Below, piece after piece: positions 1-15,200 of a DNA stretch of 64,000 nucleotides. The first letter of the stretch is position 1. Each line of letters starts with the position of its first letter. Source of the stretch: Hydractinia symbiolongicarpus (lineage: Eukaryota > Cnidaria > Hydrozoa > Anthoathecata > Hydractiniidae); contig NC_079880.1 in the NCBI RefSeq assembly GCF_029227915.1, forward strand, positions 3,970,001 to 4,034,000. The letters run 5' to 3'. The translations under genes and the position numbers were made by a program. A model generated the notes under the pieces. It saw nothing but the letters and a program-made list of their open reading frames with translations, was not told the origin of the DNA and ran no database searches.

Positions 1-470
1 GCTTAATGAAAGAGGTTTAATCGCCGGCAAACGAAATCCCGCGTTTTCCCGTAAATCCGGGGCTTGGCCCGTATAGTCGAATGTATACAAAGAAAGTACC
101 CAGGGAGTAAACTCATTTCGCAAACGATTTTTTAAATTTTTTTTTCACCACTAAAACGCATGAGACTTGTAGTTTTCAAAAATGTTTTCATTTTTGATGA
201 GACGCTTAATGAAAGAGGTTTAATCGCCGGAAAACGAAAACCCGCGACTTCCCGTAAATCCCGGGCTTGGCCCGTATAGTCGAATGTATACAAAGAAAGT
301 ACCCTGTGAGTAAACTCATTTCCAGAACGATTTTTCAAAATTATTTTTTCACCACTAAAACGCATAAGACTTGTAGTTTTTAAAAATGTTTTCATTTTTG
401 ATGAGACGCTGAATAAAAGAAGTTTAATCGCTGGCAAACGAAAACCCGCGATTTCCCGTAAATCCCGGCT

Positions 471-3400
471 TGGCCCGTATAGTGAAAAGTATACAAAGAA
501 AGTACCCAGGGAGTAAACTCATTTCCCGAACGATTTTTCAAATTATTTTTTCACCACTAAAACGCATGAGACTTGTAGTTTTCAAAAATGTTTTCATTTT
601 TGATGAGACGCTGAAAAAAAGCAGTTTAATCGCCGGCAAACGAAAACCTGCGATTTCCCTAAATCCGGAACTTGGCCCGTATAGTCAAAAGTATACAAAG
701 AAAGTACCCAGGGAGTAAACTCATTTCAAGAACGATTTTTTAAATTATTTTTTCACCACTAAAACGCATAAGACTTGTAGTTTTTAAAAATGTTTTCATT
801 TTTGATGAGACGCTGAATAAAAGCAGTTTAATCGCCGGCAAACGAAAACCTGCGATTTCCCGTAAATCCCGGACTCGGCCCGTATAGTCAAAAGTATACA
901 AAGAAAGTACCCAGGGAGTAAACTCATTTCCAGAACGATTTTTTAAATTATTTTTTCACCACTAAAACGCATGAGACTTGTAGTTTTCAAAAATGTTTTC
1001 ATTTTTGATGAGACGCTGAATAAAAGAAGTTTAATCGCCGGCAAACGAAAACCCGCGATTTCCCGTAAATCCCGGCTTGGCCCGTATAGTCAAAAGTATA
1101 CAAAGAAAGTACACTGGGAGTAAACTCATTTCCCAAACGATTTTTTAAATTATTTTTTCACCACTAAAACGCATGAGACTTGTAGTTTTGAACAATGTTT
1201 TCATTTATGATGAGACGCTGAATAAATGTAGTTTAATCGCCGGCAAACGAAAACCCGCGATTTCCCATAAATCCCGGGCTTGGCCCGTATAGTCAAAAGT
1301 ATACAAAGAAAGTACCCAGGGAGTAAACTCATTTCCCGAACGATTTTTTAAATCACTTTTTCACCACTAAAACGCATGAGACCTGTAGTTTTTAAAAATA
1401 TTTTCATTTTTGATGAGACGCTGAATAAAAGAAGTTTAATCGCCGGCAAACGAAAACCTGCGATTTCCTGTAAATCCTGGACTCGGCCCGTATAGTCAAA
1501 AGTATACAAAGAAAGTACCCAGGGAGTAAACTCATTTCCCAAACGATTTTTTAAATTATTTTTTCACCACTAAAACGCATGAGACTTGTAGTTTTCAAAA
1601 ATGTTTTCATTTTTGATGAGACGCTGAATAAAAGAAGTTTAATCGCCGCCAAACGAAAACCCGCCATTTCCCGTAAATCCCGGCTTGGCCCGTATAGTGA
1701 AAAGTATACAAAGAAAGTACCCAGGGAGTAAACTCATTTCCCGAACGATTTTTTAAATTATTTTTTCACCACTAAAACGCATGAGACTTGTAGTTTTCAA
1801 AAATGTTTTCATTTTTGATGAGACGCTTAATGAAAGAGGTTTAATCGCCGGCAAACGAAATCCCGCGTTTTCCCGTAAATCCGGGGCTTGGCCCGTATAG
1901 TCGAATGTATACAAAGAAAGTACCCAGGGAGTAAACTCATTTCGCAAACGATTTTTTAAATTTTTTTTTCACCACTAAAACGCATGAGACTTGTAGTTTT
2001 CAAAAATGTTTTCATTTTTGATGAGACGCTTAATGAAAGAGGTTTAATCGCCGGAAAACGAAAACCCGCGATTTCCCGTAAATCCCGGGCTTGGCCCGTA
2101 TAGTCGAATGTATACAAAGAAAGTACCCTGTGAGTAAACTCATTTCCAGAACGATTTTTCAAAATTATTTTTTCACCACTAAAACGCATACGACTTGTAG
2201 TTTTTAAAAATGTTTTCATTTTTGATGAGACGCTGAATAAAAGAAGTTTAATCGCTGGCAAACGAAAACCCGCGATTTCCCGTAAATCCCGGCTTGGCCC
2301 GTATAGTGAAAAGTATACAAAGAAAGTACCCAGGGAGTAAACTCATTTCCCGAACGATTTTTCAAATTATTTTTTCACCACTAAAACGCATGAGACTTGT
2401 AGTTTTCAAAAATGTTTTCATTTTTGATGAGACGCTGAAAAAAAGCAGTTTAATCGCCGGCAAACGAAAACCTGCGATTTCCCTAAATCCGGAACTCGGC
2501 CCGTATAGTCAAAAGTATACAAAGAAAGTACCCAGGGAGTAAACTCATTTCAAGAACGATTTTTTAAATTATTTTTTCACCACTAAAACGCATAAGACTT
2601 GTAGTTTTTAAAAATGTTTTCATTTTTGATGAGACGCTGAATAAAAGAAGTTTAATCGCAGGCAAACGAAAACCCGCGATTTCCCGCAAATCCCGGCTTG
2701 GCCCGTATAGTCAAAAGTATACAAAGAAAGTACCCAGGGAGTAAACTCATTTCCCGAACGATTTTTTAAATTATTTTTTCACCACTAAAACGCATGAGAC
2801 TTGTGGTTTTCAAAAATGTTTTCATTTTTGATGAGACGCTGAATAAAAGAAGTTTAATCGCCGGCAAACGAAAACCCGCGATTTCCCGTAAATCCCGGGC
2901 TGGGCCCGTATAGTCAAAAGTATACAAAGAAAGTACCCAGGGAGTAAACTCAATTCCTGAACGATTTTTTAAATCACTTTTTCACCACTAAAACGCATGA
3001 GACTTGTAGTTTTTAAGAATGTTTTCATTTTTGATGAGACGCTGAATAAAAGCAGTTTAATCGCCGGCAAACGAAATCCCGCGTTTTCCCGTAAATCCGG
3101 GGCTTGGCCCGTATAGTCGAATATATACAAAGAAAGTACCCAGGGTGTAAACTCATTTCCCGAACGATTTTTTAAATTTTTTTTTCACCACTAAAACGCT
3201 TGAGACTTGTAGTTTTCAAAAATGTTTTCATTTTTGATGAGACGCTGAATAAAGGAACTTTAATCGTATAGTGAAAAGTATACAAAGAAAGTACCTAGGG
3301 AGTAAACTCATTTCCCGAACGATTTTTTAAATTATTTTTTCACCACTAAAACGCATGAGACTTGTAGTTTTCAAAAATGTTTTCATTTTTGATGAGACGC

Positions 3401-6400
3401 TGAATAAAAGAAGTTTAATCGCCGGCAAACGAAAACCCGCGATTTCCCGTAAATCCCGGCTTGGCCCGTATAGTCAAAAGTATACAAAGAAAGTACCCTG
3501 GGAGTAAACTCATTTCCCAAACGATTTTTTATATTATTTTTTTACCACTAAACGCATGAAACTTGTAGTTTTCAAAAATATTTTCATATTTGATGGGATG
3601 CTGAATAAAAGAAGTTTAATCGCCGGCAAACGAAAATCCGCGATTTCCCGTAAATCCCGGACTCGGCCCGTATAGTCAAAAGTATACAAAGAAAGTACCC
3701 AGGGAGTAAACTCATTTCCCGAGCGATTTTTTAAATCACTTTTTCACCACTAAAACGCATGAGACTTGTAGTTTTCAAAAATGTTTTCATTTTTGATGAG
3801 ACGCTTAATGAAAGAGGTTTAATCGCCGGCAAACGAAAACCCGCGATTTCCCGTAAATCCCGGGCTTGGCCCGTATAGTCAAATGTATACAAAGAAAGTA
3901 CCCTGTGAGTAAACTCATTTCCAGAACGATTTTTTCAATTATTTTTTCACCACTAAAACGCATAAGACTTGTAGTTTTTAAAAATGTTTTCATTTTTGAT
4001 GAGACGCTGAATAAAAGAAGTTTAATCGCTGGCAAACGAAAACCCGCGATTTCCCGTAAATCCCGGCTTTGCCCGTATAGTGAAAAGTATACAAAGAAAG
4101 TACCCAGGGAGTAAACTCATTTCCCGAACGATTTTTTAAATTATTTTTTCACCACTAAAACGCATGAGACTTGTAGTTTTCAAAAATGTTTTCATTTTTG
4201 ATGAGACGCTGAAAAAAAGCAGTTTAATCGCCGGCAAACGAAAACCTGCGATTTCCCTAAATCCCAAACTCGGCCCGTATAGTGAAAAGTATACAAAGAA
4301 AGTACCCAGGGAGTAAACTCATTTCCCGAACGATTTTTCAAATTATTTTTTCACCACTAAAACGCATGAGACTTGTAGTTTTCAAAAATGTTTTCATTTT
4401 TGATGAGACGCTGAAAAAAAGCAGTTTAATCGCCGGCAAACGAAAACCTGCGATTTCCCTAAATCCGGAACTCGGCCCGTATAGTCAAAAGTATACAAAG
4501 AAAGTACCCAGGGAGTAAACTCATTTCAAGAACGATTTTTTAAATTATTTTTTCACCACTAAAACGCATAAGACTTGTAGTTTTTAAAAATGCTTTCATT
4601 TTTGATGAGACGCTGAATAAAAGCAGTTTAATCGCCGGCAAACGAAAACCTGCGATTTCCCGTAAATCCCGGACTCGGCCCGTATAGTCAAAAGTATACA
4701 AAGAAAGTACCCAGGGAGTAAACTCATTTCCAGAACGATTTTTTAAATTATTTTTTCACCACTAAAACGCATGAGACTTGTAGTTTTCAAAAATGTTTTC
4801 ATTTTTGATGAGACGCTGAATAAAAGAAGTTTAATCGCCGGCAAACGAAAACCCGCGATTTCCCGTAAATCCCGGCTTGGCCCGTATAGTCAAAAGTATA
4901 CAAAGAAAGTACACTGGGAGTAAACTCATTTCCCAAACGATTTTTTAAATTATTTTTTCACCACTAAAACGCATGAGACTTGTAGTTTTGAACAATGTTT
5001 TCATTTATGATGAGACGCTGAATAAATGTAGTTTAATCGCCGGCAAACGAAAACCCGCGATTTCCCATAAATCCCGGGCTTGGCCCGTATAGTCAAAAGT
5101 ATACAAAGAAAGTACCCAGGGAGTAAACTCATTTCCCGAACGATTTTTTAAATCACTTTTTCACCACTAAAACGCATGAGACCTGTAGTTTTTAAAAATA
5201 TTTTCATTTTTGATGAGACGCTGAATAAAAGAAGTTTAATTGCCGGCAAACGAAAACCTGCGATTTCCTGTAAATCCTGGACTCGGCCCGTATAGTCAAA
5301 AGTATACAAAGAAAGTACCCAGGGAGTAAACTCATTTCCCAAACGATTTTTTAAATTATTTTTTCACCACTAAAACGCATGAGACTTGTAGTTTTCAAAA
5401 ATGTTTTCATTTTTGATGAGACGCTGAATAAAAGAAGTTTAATCGCCGCCAAACGAAAACCCGCCATTTCCCGTAAATCCCGGCTTGGCCCGTATAGTGA
5501 AAAGTATACAAAGAAAGTACCCAGGGAGTAAACTCATTTCCCGAACGATTTTTTAAATTATTTTTTCACCACTAAAACGCATGAGACTTGTAGTTTTCAA
5601 AAATGTTTTCATTTTTGATGAGACGCTTAATGAAAGAGGTTTAATCGCCGGCAAACGAAATCCCGCGTTTTCCCGTAAATCCGGGGCTTGGCCCGTATAG
5701 TCGAATGTATACAAAGAAAGTACCCAGGGAGTAAACTCATTTCGCAAACGATTTTTTAAATTTTTTTTTCACCACTAAAACGCATGAGACTTGTAGTTTT
5801 CAAAAATGTTTTCATTTTTGATGAGACGCTTAATGAAAGAGGTTTAATCGCCGGAAAACGAAAACCCGCGATTTCCCGTAAATCCCGGGCTTGGCCCGTA
5901 TAGTCGAATGTATACAAAGAAAGTACCCTGTGAGTAAACTCATTTCCAGAACGATTTTTCAAAATTATTTTTTCACCACTAAAACGCATAAGACTTGTAG
6001 TTTTTAAAAATGTTTTCATTTTTGATGAGACGCTGAATAAAAGAAGTTTAATCGCTGGCAAACGAAAACCCGCGATTTCCCGTAAATCCCGGCTTGGCCC
6101 GTATAGTGAAAAGTATAAAAAGAAAGTACCCAGGGAGTAAACTCATTTCCCGAACGATTTTTCAAATTATTTTTTCACCACTAAAACGCATGAGATTTGT
6201 AGTTTTCAAAAATGTTTTCATTTTTGATGAGACGCTGAAAAAAAGCAGTTTAATCGCCGGCAAACGAAAACCTGCGATTTCCCTAAATCCGGAACTCGGC
6301 CCGTATAGTCAAAAGTATACAAAGAAAGTACCCAGGGAGTAAACTCATTTCAAGAACGATTTTTTAAATTATTTTTTCACCACTAAAACGCATAAGACTT

Positions 6401-8070
6401 GTAGTTTTTAAAAATGTTTTCATTTTTGATGAGACGCTGAATAAAAGAAGTTTAATCGCAGGCAAACGAAAACCCGCGATTTCCCGTAAATCCCGGCTTG
6501 GCCCGTATAGTCAAAAGTATACAAAGAAAGTACCCAGGGAGTAAACTCATTTCCCGAACGATTTTTTAAATTATTTTTTCACCACTAAAACGCATGAGAC
6601 TTGTGGTTTTCAAAAATGTTTTCATTTTTGATGAGACGCTGAATAAAAGAAGTTTAATCGCCGGCAAACGAAAACCCGCGATTTCCCGTAAATCCCGGGC
6701 TGGGCCCGTATAGTCAAAAGTATACAAAGAAAGTACCCAGGGAGTAAACTCAATTCCCGAACGATTTTTTAAATCACTTTTTCACCACTAAAACGCATGA
6801 GACTTGTAGTTTTTAAGAATGTTTTCATTTTTGATGAGACGCTGAATAAAAGCAGTTTAATCGCCGGCAAACGAAATCCCGCGTTTTCCCGTAAATCCGG
6901 GGCTTGGCCCGTATAGTCGAATATATACAAAGAAAGTACCCAGGGTGTAAACTCATTTCCCGAACGATTTTTTAAATTTTTTTTTCACCACTAAAACGCT
7001 TGAGACTTGTAGTTTTCAAAAATGTTTTCATTTTTGATGAGACGCTGAATAAAGGAACTTTAATCGTATAGTGAAAAGTATACAAAGAAAGTACCTAGGG
7101 AGTAAACTCATTTCCCGAACGATTTTTTAAATTATTTTTTCACCACTAAAACGCATGAGACTTGTAGTTTTCAAAAATGTTTTCATTTTTGATGAGACGC
7201 TGAATAAAAGAAGTTTAATCGCCGGCAAACGAAAACCCGTGATTTCCCGTAAATCCCGGCTTGGCCCGTATAGTCAAAAGTATACAAAGAAAGTACCCTG
7301 GGAGTAAACTCATTTCCCAAACGATTTTTTATATTATTTTTTTACCACTAAACGCATGAAACTTGTAGTTTTCAAAAATATTTTCATATTTGATGGGATG
7401 CTGAATAAAAGAAGTTTAATCGCCGGCAAACGAAAATCCGCGATTTCCCGTAAATCCCGGACTCGGCCCGTATAGTCAAAAGTATACAAAGAAAGTACCC
7501 AGGGAGTAAACTCATTTGCCGAGCGATTTTTTAAATCACTTTTTCACCACTAAAACGCATGAGACTTGTAGTTTTCAAAAATGTTTTCATTTTTGATGAG
7601 ACGCTTAATGAAAGAGGTTTAATCGCCGGCAAACGAAAACCCGCGATTTCCCGTAAATCCCGGGCTTGGCCCGTATAGTCAAATGTATACAAAGAAAGTA
7701 CCCTGTGAGTAAACTCATTTCCAGAACGATTTTTTAAATTATTTTTTCACCACTAAAACGCATAAGACTTGTAGTTTTTAAAAATGTTTTCATTTTTGAT
7801 GAGACGCTGAATAAAAGAAGTTTAATCGCTGGCAAACGAAAACCCGCGATTTCCCGTAAATCCCGGCTTTGCCCGTATAGTGAAAAGTATACAAAGAAAG
7901 TACCCAGGGAGTAAACTCATTTCCCGAACGATTTTTTAAATTATTTTTTCACCACTAAAACGCATGAGACTTGTAGTTTTCAAAAATGTTTTCATTTTTG
8001 ATGAGACGCTGAAAAAAAGCAGTTTAATCGCCGGCAAACGAAAACCTGCGATTTCCCTAAATCCCAAACT
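471..8070. repeat. 3.8-kb higher-order tandem duplication
   Basis: Bases about 471-4270 and 4271-8070 are nearly identical copies at an offset of exactly 3,800 bp, equal to many satellite monomers plus one truncated monomer. Shared private variants support this: the truncated monomers near 3261 and 7061, and the aberrant monomer with TTTGATGGGATGC near 3590 and 7390. Similarity at this offset stops sharply at both ends. A smaller nine-monomer repeat at offset 1,824 lies inside (about 1-830 against 1825-2650). Confidence 0.85.
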
Positions 8071-10865
8071 CGGCCCGTATAGTCAAAAGTATACAAAGAA
8101 AGTACCCAGGGAGTAAACTCATTTCAAGAACGATTTTTTAAATTATTTTTTCACCACTAAAACGCATAAGACTTGTAGTTTTTAAAAATGTTTTCATTTT
8201 TGATGAGACGCTGAATAAAAGAAGTTTAATCGCAGGCAAACGAAAACCCTCGATTTCCCGTAAATCCCGGCTTGGCCCGTATAGTCAAAAGTATACAAAG
8301 AAAGTACCCAGGGAGTAAACTCATTTCCCGAACGATTTTTTAAATTATTTTGTCACCACTAAAACGCATGAGACTTGTGGTTTTCAAAAATGTTTTCATT
8401 TTTGATGAGACGCTGAATAAAAGAAGTTTAATCGCCGGCAAACGAAAACCCGCGATTTCCCGTAAATCACGGGCTGGGCCCGTATAGTCAAAAGTATACA
8501 AAGAAAGTACCCAGGGAGTAAACTCAATTCCCGAACGATTTTTTAAATCACTTTTTCACCACTAAAACGCATGAGACTTGTAGTTTTTAAGAATGTTTTC
8601 ATTTTTGATGAGACGCTGAATAAAAGCAGTTTAATCGCCGGCAAACGAAATCCCGCGTTTTCCCGTAAATCCGGGGATTGGCCCGTATAGTCGAATATAT
8701 ACAAAGAAAGTACCCAGGGTGTAAACTCATTTCCCGAACGATTTTTTAAATTTTTTTTTCACCACTAAAACGCATGAGACTTGTAGTTTTCAAAAATGTT
8801 TTCATTTTTGATGAGACGCTGAATAAAGGAACTTTAATCGTATAGTGAAAAGTATACAAAGAAAGTACCCACGGAGTAAACTCATTTCCCGAACGATTTT
8901 TTAAATTATTTTTTCACCACTAAAACGCATGAGACTTGTAGTTTTCAAAAATGTTTTCATTTTTGATGAGACGCTCAATAAAAGAAGTTTAATCGCCGGC
9001 AAACGAAAACCCGCGATTTCCCGTAAATCCCGGCTTGGCCCGTATAGTCAAAAGTATACAAAGAAAGTACCCTGGGAGTAAACTCATTTCCCAAACGATT
9101 TTTTAAATTATTTTTTCACCACTAAAACGCATGAGACTTGTAGTTTTCAACAATGTTTTCATTTATGATGAGACGCTGAATAAATGTAGTTTAATCGCCG
9201 GCAAACGAAAACCCGTGATTTCCCATAAATCCCGGGCTTGGCCCGTATAGTCAAAAGTATACAAAGAAAGTACCCAGGGAGTAAACTCATTTCCCGAACG
9301 ATTTTTTAAATCACTTTTTCACCACTAAAACGCATGAGCCCTGTGGTTTTTAAAAATGTTTTCATTTTTGATGAGACGCTGAATAAAAGAAGTTTAATCG
9401 CCGGCAAACGAAAACCTGCGATTTCCTGTAAATCCTGGACCCGGCCCGTATAGTCAAAAGTATACAAAGAAAGTACCCAGGGATTAAACTCATTTCCCAA
9501 ACGATTTTTTAAATTATTATTTCACCACTAAAACGCATGAGGCTTGTAGTTTTCAAAAATGTTTTCATTTTTGATGAGACGCTGATAAAAAGCAGTTTAA
9601 TCGCCGGCAAACGAAAACCTGCGATTTCCCTAAATCCCGGACTCGGCCCGTATAGTCAAAAGTATACAAAGAAAGTACCCAGGGAGTAAACTCATTTCCC
9701 GAACGATTTTTTAAATTATTTTTTCACCACTAAAACGCATGAGACTTGTGGTTTTCAAAAATGTTTTCATTTTTGATGAGACGCTGAATAAAAGAAGTTT
9801 AATCGCCGGCAAACGAAAACCCGCGATTTCCCGTAAATCCCGGGCTTGGCCCGTATAGTCAAAAGTATACAAAGAAAGTACCCAGGGAGTAAACTCAATT
9901 CCCGAACGATTTTTTAAATCACTTTTTCACCACTAAAACGCACGAGACTTGTAGTTTTTAAGAGTGTTTTCATTTTTGATGAGACGCTGAATAAAAGCAG
10001 TTTAATCGCCGGCAAACGAAATCCCGCGTTTTCCCGTAAATCCGGGGCTTGGCCCGTATAGTCGAATATATACAAAGAAAGTACCCAGGGTGTAAACTCA
10101 TTTCCCGAACGATTTTTTAAATTTTTTTTTCACCACTAAAACGCATGAGACTTGTAGTTTTCAAAAATGTTTTCATTTTTGATGAGACGCTGAATAAAGG
10201 AACTTTAATCGTATAGTGAAAAGTATACAAAGAAAGTACCCAGGGTGTAAACTCATTTCCCGAACGATTTTTTTAATTATTTTTTCACCACTAAAACGCA
10301 TGAGACTTGTAGTTTTCAAAAATGTTTTCATTTTTGATGAGACGCTGAATAAAAGAAGTTTAATCGCCGGCAAACGAAAACCCGCGATATCCCGTAAATC
10401 CTTGCTTGGCCCGTATAGTCAAAAGTATACAAAGAAAGTACCCTGGGAGTAAACTCATTTCCCGAACGATTTTTTAAATTATTTTTTCACCACTAAAACG
10501 CATGAGAATTGTAGTTTTTAAAAATGTTTTCATTTTTGATGAGACGCTGATAAAAAGCAGTTTAATCGCCGGCAAACGAAAACCTGCGATTTCCCTAAAT
10601 CCCGGACTTGGCCCGTATAGTCAAAAGTATACAAAGAAAGTACCCAGGGAGTAAACTCATTTCCAGAACGATTTTTTAAATTATTTTTTCACCACTAAAA
10701 CGCATAAGACTTGTAGTTTTTAAAAATGTTTTCATTTTTGATGAGACGCTGAATAAAAGCAGTTTAATCGCCGGCAAACGAAAACCTGCGATTTCCCGTA
10801 AATCCCGGACTCAGCCCGTATAGTCAAAAGTATACAAAGAAAGTACCCAGGGAGTAAACTCATTT
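5962..10865. repeat. higher-order satellite block, copy A (~4.9 kb)
   Basis: This block reappears at about 12300-17203, 6,338 bp downstream, with very few differences. Private markers fix the register: the variant CCGGGGATTGGCCC occurs near 8675 and 15013, and the truncated monomers near 7061, 8835 and 10206 recur near 13399, 15173 and 16544. The boundaries are approximate, placed where the monomer variants stop agreeing. Confidence 0.8.
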
Positions 10866-12299
10866 CCCAAACGATTTTTTAAATTATTTTTTCACCACTA
10901 AAACGCATGAGACTTGTAGTTTTGAACAATGTTTTCATTTATGATGAGACGCTGAATAAATGTAGTTTAATCGCCGGCAAACGAAAACCCGCGATTTCCC
11001 ATAAATCCCGGGCTTGGCCCGTATAGTCAAAAGTATACAAAGAAAGTACCCAGGGAGTAAACTCATTTCCCGAACGATTTTTTAAATCACTTTTTCACCA
11101 CTAAAACGCATGAGACCTGTAGTTTTTAAAAATATTTTCATTTTTGATGAGACGCTGAATAAAAGAAGTTTAATCGCCGGCAAACGAAAACCTGCGATTT
11201 CCTGTAAATCCTGGACTCGGCCCGTATAGTCAAAAGTATACAAAGAAAGTACCCAGGGAGTAAACTCATTTCCCAAACGATTTTTTAAATTATTTTTTCA
11301 CCACTAAAACGCATGAGACTTGTAGTTTTCAAAAATGTTTTCATTTTTGATGAGACGCTGAATAAAAGAAGTTTAATCGCCGCCAAACGAAAACCCGCCA
11401 TTTCCCGTAAATCCCGGCTTGGCCCGTATAGTGAAAAGTATACAAAGAAAGTACCCAGGGAGTAAACTCATTTCCCGAACGATTTTTTAAATTATTTTTT
11501 CACCACTAAAACGCATGAGACTTGTAGTTTTCAAAAATGTTTTCATTTTTGATGAGACGCTTAATGAAAGAGGTTTAATCGCCGGCAAACGAAATCCCGC
11601 GTTTTCCCGTAAATCCGGGGCTTGGCCCGTATAGTCGAATGTATACAAAGAAAGTACCCAGGGAGTAAACTCATTTCGCAAACGATTTTTTAAATTTTTT
11701 TTTCACCACTAAAACGCATGAGACTTGTAGTTTTCAAAAATGTTTTCATTTTTGATGAGACGCTTAATGAAAGAGGTTTAATCGCCGGAAAACGAAAACC
11801 CGCGATTTCCCGTAAATCCCGGGCTTGGCCCGTATAGTCGAATGTATACAAAGAAAGTACCCTGTGAGTAAACTCATTTCCAGAACGATTTTTCAAAATT
11901 ATTTTTTCACCACTAAAACGCATAAGACTTGTAGTTTTTAAAAATGTTTTCATTTTTGATGAGACGCTGAATAAAAGAAGTTTAATCGCTGGCAAACGAA
12001 AACCCGCGATTTCCCGTAAATCCCGGCTTGGCCCGTATAGTGAAAAGTATACAAAGAAAGTACCCAGGGAGTAAACTCATTTCCCGAACGATTTTTCAAA
12101 TTATTTTTTCACCACTAAAACGCATGAGACTTGTAGTTTTCAAAAATGTTTTCATTTTTGATGAGACGCTGAAAAAAAGCAGTTTAATCGCCGGCAAACG
12201 AAAACCCGCGATTTCCCCTAAATCCCGGCTTGGCCCGTATAGTCAAAAGTATACAAAGAAAGTACCCAGGGAGTAAACTCATTTCCCGAACGATTTTTT

Positions 12300-15200
12300 A
12301 AATTATTTTTTCACCACTAAAACGCATAAGACTTGTAGTTTTTAAAAATGTTTTCATTTTTGATGAGACGCTGAATAAAAGAAGTTTAATCGCTGGCAAA
12401 CGAAAACCCGCGATTTCCCGTAAATCCCGGCTTGGCCCGTATAGTGAAAAGTATACAAAGAAAGTACCCAGGGAGTAAACTCATTTCCCGAACGATTTTT
12501 CAAATTATTTTTTCACCACTAAAACGCATGAGACTTGTAGTTTTCAAAAATGTTTTCATTTTTGATGAGACGCTGAAAAAAAGCAGTTTAATCGCCGGCA
12601 AACGAAAACCTGCGATTTCCCTAAATCCGGAACTCGGCCCGTATAGTCAAAAGTATACAAAGAAAGTACCCAGGGAGTAAACTCATTTCAAGAACGATTT
12701 TTTAAATTATTTTTTCACCACTAAAACGCATAAGACTTGTAGTTTTTAAAAATGTTTTCATTTTTGATGAGACGCTGAATAAAAGAAGTTTAATCGCAGG
12801 CAAACGAAAACCCGCGATTTCCCCTAAATCCCGGCTTGGCCCGTATAGTCAAAAGTATACAAAGAAAGTACCCAGGGAGTAAACTCATTTCCCGAACGAT
12901 TTTTTAAATTATTTTTTCACCACTAAAACGCATGAGACTTGTGGTTTTCAAAAATGTTTTCATTTTTGATGAGACGCTGAATAAAAGAAGTTTAATCGCC
13001 GGCAAACGAAAACCCGCGATTTCCCGTAAATCCCGGGCTGGGCCCGTATAGTCAAAAGTATACAAAGAAAGTACCCAGGGAGTAAACTCAATTCCCGAAC
13101 GATTTTTTAAATCACTTTTTCACCACTAAAACGCATGAGACTTGTAGTTTTTAAGAATGTTTTCATTTTTGATGAGACGCTGAATAAAAGCAGTTTAATC
13201 GCCGGCAAACGAAATCCCGCGTTTTCCCGTAAATCCGGGGCTTGGCCCGTATAGTCGAATATATACAAAGAAAGTACCCAGGGTGTAAACTCATTTCCCG
13301 AACGATTTTTTAAATTTTTTTTTCACCACTAAAACGCATGAGACTTGTAGTTTTCAAAAATGTTTTCATTTTTGATGAGACGCTGAATAAAGGAACTTTA
13401 ATCGTATAGTGAAAAGTATACAAAGAAAGTACCTAGGGAGTAAACTCATTTCCCGAACGATTTTTTAAATTATTTTTTCACCACTAAAACGCATGAGACT
13501 TGTAGTTTTCAAAAATGTTTTCATTTTTGATGAGACGCTGAATAAAAGAAGTTTAATCGCCGGCAAACGAAAACCCGCGATTTCCCGTAAATCCCGGCTT
13601 GGCCCGTATAGTCAAAAGTATACAAAGAAAGTACCCTGGGAGTAAACTCATTTCCCAAACGATTTTTTATATTATTTTTTTACCACTAAACGCATGAAAC
13701 TTGTAGTTTTCAAAAATATTTTCATATTTGATGGGATGCTGAATAAAAGAAGTTTAATCGCCGGCAAACGAAAATCCGCGATTTCCCGTAAATCCCGGAC
13801 TCGGCCCGTATAGTCAAAAGTATACAAAGAAAGTACCCAGGGAGTAAACTCATTTCCCGAGCGATTTTTTAAATCACTTTTTCACCACTAAAACGCATGA
13901 GACTTGTAGTTTTCAAAAATGTTTTCATTTTTGATGAGACGCTTAATGAAAGAGGTTTAATCGCCGGCAAACGAAAACCCGCGATTTCCCGTAAATCCCG
14001 GGCTTGGCCCGTATAGTCAAATGTATACAAAGAAAGTACCCTGTGAGTAAACTCATTTCCAGAACGATTTTTTAAATTATTTTTTCACCACTAAAACGCA
14101 TAAGACTTGTAGTTTTTAAAAATGTTTTCATTTTTGATGAGACGCTGAATAAAAGAAGTTTAATCGCTGGCAAACGAAAACCCGCGATTTCCCGTAAATC
14201 CCGGCTTTGCCCGTATAGTGAAAAGTATACAAAGAAAGTACCCAGGGAGTAAACTCATTTCCCGAACGATTTTTTAAATTATTTTTTCACCACTAAAACG
14301 CATGAGACTTGTAGTTTTCAAAAATGTTTTCATTTTTGATGAGACGCTGAAAAAAAGCAGTTTAATCGCCGGCAAACGAAAACCTGCGATTTCCCTAAAT
14401 CCCAAACTCGGCCCGTATAGTCAAAAGTATACAAAGAAAGTACCCAGGGAGTAAACTCATTTCAAGAACGATTTTTTAAATTATTTTTTCACCACTAAAA
14501 CGCATAAGACTTGTAGTTTTTAAAAATGTTTTCATTTTTGATGAGACGCTGAATAAAAGAAGTTTAATCGCAGGCAAACGAAAACCCTCGATTTCCCGTA
14601 AATCCCGGCTTGGCCCGTATAGTCAAAAGTATACAAAGAAAGTACCCAGGGAGTAAACTCATTTCCCGAACGATTTTTTAAATTATTTTGTCACCACTAA
14701 AACGCATGAGACTTGTGGTTTTCAAAAATGTTTTCATTTTTGATGAGACGCTGAATAAAAGAAGTTTAATCGCCGGCAAACGAAAACCCGCGATTTCCCG
14801 TAAATCACGGGCTGGGCCCGTATAGTCAAAAGTATACAAAGAAAGTACCCAGGGAGTAAACTCAATTCCCGAACGATTTTTTAAATCACTTTTTCACCAC
14901 TAAAACGCATGAGACTTGTAGTTTTTAAGAATGTTTTCATTTTTGATGAGACGCTGAATAAAAGCAGTTTAATCGCCGGCAAACGAAATCCCGCGTTTTC
15001 CCGTAAATCCGGGGATTGGCCCGTATAGTCGAATATATACAAAGAAAGTACCCAGGGTGTAAACTCATTTCCCGAACGATTTTTTAAATTTTTTTTTCAC
15101 CACTAAAACGCATGAGACTTGTAGTTTTCAAAAATGTTTTCATTTTTGATGAGACGCTGAATAAAGGAACTTTAATCGTATAGTGAAAAGTATACAAAGA